Source: Unio delphinus (Eukaryota > Mollusca > Bivalvia > Unionida > Unionidae). Taken from it: a stretch of 64,000 nt of DNA. The notes beneath the pieces were generated by a model. It made no database searches. It saw only the letters and a list, made by a program, of their open reading frames with translations, and had not been told where the DNA came from. Location: positions 7,744,001-7,808,000 of the forward strand of contig JAQISU010000115.1 of the NCBI GenBank assembly GCA_029339505.1, read 5' to 3'. Of this stretch, positions 60,112 to 64,000 are shown one piece after another (positions within the stretch are counted from its first letter, which is position 1; each line of letters starts with the position of its first letter). Both the position numbers and the translations under genes were made by a program.

Positions 60112-60939
60112 GTATGATATAGGGGTGTTCACTGGTTATTATTTACTGTACTGAGTGATGTATGTAAGGTGAAGTTATTTGCATTTGAAACCTGCACAGT
60201 AGAGAGGATATTGGCATACCTATATACTATTTTGATGTAATGTGGCTAACATTTGGGATCTTGTACTTACGGAAATTGTACATGATCTAAGCACACACTG
60301 CAAACTAAAATGACTGCCCCCTTGTGCAAAAAAAAAAACAACAGCCTGAATTTTGTCCTAAGTACTTTAACACCTATTAAAATAGGGAAAATTAATTTTG
60401 CCCAACTAAGCCTGCTTCTGAAAGTGCAATGGATGAACTACTACATATATAAAATGTAAAAATTTTATCTGCTCTTTCTCTTACAATTTACCTGTAAAGT
60501 CCAGGAAGTGAAAATGACCAAGCAGAGCTAGCAGTTTTTCAAAGGTGCACATCTGGAGTAAGACCTAGCTGTATACTCAATAACTCATATTACACCCATC
60601 ATTCATACACCAAAATAAAGGGAATTAAAGGTTCTTTGAACAATACCTAAGATATACAAGGTATGGTTTGAATAGCCAGTATAACTAGTGAGGAAAGACA
60701 TGGAAATCTTTTTCTTTAAAATTCTAAACCTATGCAAAATATGAAACTGTAGAGCGCCACCAAATGGGATCCATTTTATAAAAGGTCTTTGTGGAAGCCA
60801 GTAAATTGTTGATGTCCCAGTTAAACATATATCCTTAATCAGCAGAAGTCCAAGTATTAAAAGTTTAGAAAATGATAGAACCTGTTGGTTTCATTTTGTT
60901 TCCAAAATGGTTTTTCCTTGCTTTATGGCCAGTTGCCCA

Positions 60940-61590
60940 AGAAAATTCCCAAAAGTGAGATTTCCTTTTAATGATAAAGCAAAGGCATTCCCATAAGCAA
61001 CTTGCTGTTATTAGTGGCGTACATAAACACAAGTGAGATTTCCTTTTAATGATAAAGCAAAAGGCATTTTCTCAGCATGAAATATGAGACTTTTAATTGT
61101 GAAAGTGGATGGAGATTTTCGGGAAATCATGAAATTGCAAAGACGATTTCTTACATGAACATTAATGGAGATTGATTTGAAATCGTGAAATTACAAAGAT
61201 TTCTTTTTTTCATAACGTGCAAAGACTCAACATTAACATGAGAGAGATTTTTAATCATGAAAGTACAAAGAATCTTCATCAATATAAATATGGAAGATTT
61301 CTTTTCAGTCATAAATGTGCAAAGACTATCTCAAATGTTTTGCAAAGTAACATGGTGAGATGTTATTTCACAGTGTAGGACATATACTATTTATAATAAT
61401 ATTAAAGTTTTTGAGGTGAGATATTGTGAATCGTGAGATGTTATTTCAGAGTGTAAGACATGCCAATATTCACAACGTAATATAGTTTTGAGATGAGATG
61501 TTGTGACAAAGTTATGGTGAGATGTTATTTTGTGTTATATGACATACCAATATTTATGCTATAATATATTCTGAGGTTGTATGCTGTGAT
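60940..61590. repeat. Degenerate repeats of 60-80 bp
   Basis: Two ~80-bp copies of GAGATTTCCTTTTAATGATA, then about four diverged copies with ATGAAATTGCAAAGA-like motifs, then three of TGAGATGTTATTTCAGAGTG. Confidence 0.7.
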
Positions 61591-61592
61591 AC

Positions 61593-61596
<4 letters not shown>

Positions 61597-61635
<39 letters not shown>
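61597..61635. repeat. (AT)n microsatellite
   Basis: TA dinucleotides; a (GT)n run follows at 61749-61770. Confidence 0.93.
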
Positions 61636-62559
61636 ATAGAGTTTATAGTGTTATCTATGATATGAGATAAATCTAAATTTAATAAATCCCCCTTGTGAGC
61701 ATAAGGATTTGGAGGATGCCAGTCGACTGGACTTGGAAAGTGAGAAAGGTGTGTGTGTGTGTGTGTGTGTATGCATGCACACAACTGTTTCATTGTTCAA
61801 TACTGTTTTATGATTGCACTCAGAATTGTCAGTAAAATGCATTTTCTAATCAAGTTCTTTTCTCTGTATAAATTACCATTATTTTTAAGATAACATATGA
61901 AAGATCGTTAGAATTATTCAAGACATTTCAACATGCAACACATGTACCTATGAAAAAATTGTGTATTACATCAAGGCTTTTGTATGTGAATGTGGATATT
62001 GTTGATTCATATCAAAACATGATTTCATTTTTTCAAAAACTATGGACATTTAATTTGTGAAACTTTTAAGTTAAAAACGGTAAATGCTTGATTGGATTTC
62101 ACAGAAACACTTGCAGACATCTCTGTTACAGTAGGTTGACACTTTTCATGATGGAATAGAAGAGGGCATGTCACCTTTATGATAATTACAATGAAACTGA
62201 ATTAATTAAACTGAATTAAAAGAACTAAGAAATGAATTTCATTTGACAAAACTTTATGGCATTTCTTAATGTTGATTCAAATGTTCAAAATGAGCACCAT
62301 ATCAAATTTCAGATACCAGTTTTTCTTCACTTTAATACATAGGGGCCAATTCTTTGGTATTTCCTTGAAATAAAGATTGGATTCATGCCACATTATAAGC
62401 AGGTTTTTGAAAGTTATCAAGTTATGAATTATTGAGGGAGATATGTATAAGGGGTCTTTTCCTAGCTAATGTTCTCATATAATAATTGCCCTACCCTCCA
62501 AAAGTTAAAATGACATTTTTAAAAATGACGTGGAATTTCTGGGTGTGAAACACTTTAAA

Positions 62560-62965
62560 AAATCATTGCATTTATACCATGGCACAGCTAGAGTATAAAA
62601 AATCATTGCATTTATACCATGGCACAGCTAGAGTATAAAAAAATCATTGCATTTATACCATGGCACAGCTAGAGTATAAAAAAATCATTGCATTTATACC
62701 ATGGCACAGCTAGAGTATAAAAAAATAATTGCATTTATACCATGGCACAGCTAGAGTATAAAAAATCATTGCATTTATACCATGGCATAGCTAGAGTATA
62801 AAAAAATCATTGCATTTATACCATGACACAGCTAGAATATAAAAAAATAATTGCATTTATACCATGGCACAGCTAGAGTATAAAAAATCATTGCATTTAT
62901 ACCATGGCACAGCTAGAGTATAAAAAAATCATTGCATTTATACCATGGCACAGCTACAGTATAAG
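62560..62965. repeat. 39-41-bp tandem repeat, 10 copies
   Basis: Unit contains ATCATTGCATTTATACCATG and GCACAGCTAGAGTATAAAAA. Length varies only in the A run. Confidence 0.94.
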
Positions 62966-63109
62966 TATCTTTGATCTCAAAATTATTGCAATCCGTGTTT
63001 CACTCAGTTTTGTCATATGGCCTATGCTTGAGGCAAAGGTCTGTATATTTACTTCTTTCATTTAGTGCCAATTTTTTTAAAGGGATTATGTGGCTGTCTT
63101 AAACCACAG

Positions 63110-63192
63110 ATTTCATGACCCATGGCAAGATATCACATATTTCATGACCCATGGAAAGATTTCATAGATTTCAAGACCCATGGCAAGCTGTT
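63110..63192. repeat. ~33-bp repeat, 3 copies
   Basis: ATTTCATGACCCATGGCAAG and close variants occur three times. Confidence 0.8.
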
Positions 63193-63309
63193 CTGCTTTT
63201 ATAAAAAAGCAACAACATTTTTGGCTGTTTAAAATGGTGTATATATATACAGTGTTGGGTTTGGAGTTGAGAAATTCAATGTACACAGTAACTTGAACAG
63301 CATCTTCAT

Positions 63310-64000
63310 GTTATTCATACTCTGAGATTGTAACTAGAGACATGTACCCAGTCACTTTACTAGAGTCTTCATGTTATTCATACTCTATGAGTTTTCATGT
63401 TATTCATGCTCTATGAGTTTTCATGTTATTCATGCTCTATGAGTCTTATGTTATTCGTGCTCTATGAGTCTTCATGTTATTCATGCTGTACGAGTTTTCA
63501 TGTTATTCATGCTCTATGAGTTTTCATGTTATTCATACTATATGAGTCTTCATGTTATTCATGCTATACAAGTTTTCATGTTATTCATACTCTGAGTCTT
63601 CATGTTATTCATGCTGTACAAGTCTTCATGTTATTCATGCTGTATGAGTCTTCATGTTTTTCATGCTCTATGAGTCTTCATGTTATTCATGCTGTACAAG
63701 TTTTCATGTTATTCATGCTCTATGAGTTTTCATGTTATTCATACTATATGAGTCTTCATGTTATTCATGCTATACAAATTTTCATGTTATTCATGCTGTA
63801 CGAGTTTTCATGTTATTCATACTCTGAGTCTTCATGTTATTTGTACTCTATGAGTCTTCATGTTATTCATGCTCTATGAGTCTTCATGTTATTCGTGCTC
63901 TGAGTCTTCATGTTCTTCATGCTCTATGAGTCTTCATGTTATTCATGCTGTACGAGTCTTCATGTTATTCATACTCTACAAGTCTTCATGTTATTCATGC
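63310..64000. repeat. 26-bp tandem repeat, about 26 copies, runs off the window
   Basis: Unit contains GAGTCTTCATGTTATTCATG plus CTCTAT, with CTGTAC and ACTCT variants. Open frames through it are artefacts. Confidence 0.93.

Larger units (their letters stand above)
60112..64000 (+). other. LRP4 intron after exon 23, open at the window end
   Basis: Carries the degenerate 60-80-bp repeats, (AT)n/(GT)n runs, the 39-41-bp and the 26-bp arrays listed separately. The stretches 60112-60939 and 61771-62559 are plain AT-rich intron. No FWTDWG-type exon was found. Confidence 0.75.

Noticed and set aside
63526..63879. 117-aa plus frame
   Set aside because: Translation of the 26-bp array.

Overview
This is an AT-rich, intron-dense animal genomic window. 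It carries 23 consecutive internal exons (2661-60111, + strand) of one gene, an orthologue of LRP4 (low-density lipoprotein receptor-related protein 4). All junctions follow the GT/AG rule and all phases join without a break, giving 3,892 coding nt (about 1,297 residues). Sequence style, a tRNA-derived SINE with a shared tail in five copies, an intact piggyBac element and minisatellite-filled introns suggest a lophotrochozoan invertebrate, most likely a mollusc such as a bivalve. That taxon is inference. The start of LRP4 (signal peptide, earlier LDL-A repeats) and its end (rest of propeller 4, last EGF, transmembrane segment, cytoplasmic tail) lie outside the window.

Layout: 1-2660, upstream intron with 46-bp and 39-bp repeats; 2661-6869, four one-exon LDL receptor class A modules; 8337-8588, one exon with an EGF and a calcium-binding EGF; 14319-22917, four exons of YWTD propeller 1; 27199-27324, EGF; 29319-38864, propeller 2 (four exons); 40903-41034, EGF; 41943-54302, propeller 3 (four exons); 56849-56986, EGF; 57754-60111, first three exons of propeller 4; 60112-64000, intron running off the end. 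LRP4 is a single-pass receptor. In vertebrates its first propeller binds agrin and signals through MuSK at the neuromuscular junction, and it also modulates Wnt signalling. The repeats and mobile elements lie in introns and do not interrupt the reading frame.

The introns hold about 22 kb of clear tandem repeats, roughly a third of the window, in some twenty unrelated families with units of 26-87 bp. The largest are a 67-bp array (23290-26850, about 53 copies), a 40-bp array (30910-35012, about 103), a second unrelated 67-bp array (45990-50745, about 71), an 87-bp array (50781-53042, 26) and a 57-bp array (55100-56755, about 29). Several show higher-order structure. Two small arrays appear to be built from the gene's own splice junctions: seven GTAAGAAT donor motifs after exon 16, and 60-bp copies of the exon 5 acceptor plus first exon bases ahead of the true acceptor.

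Mobile elements: a complete piggyBac element (11168-13772) with 12-bp perfect terminal inverted repeats, TTAA duplications and an uninterrupted 588-aa transposase with all catalytic Asp residues; five copies or fragments of one tRNA-derived SINE, three with visible target-site duplications; a second tRNA-derived SINE; a small hAT-like element; and weaker candidates. No second host gene, CRISPR array, rRNA or functional tRNA gene was found.
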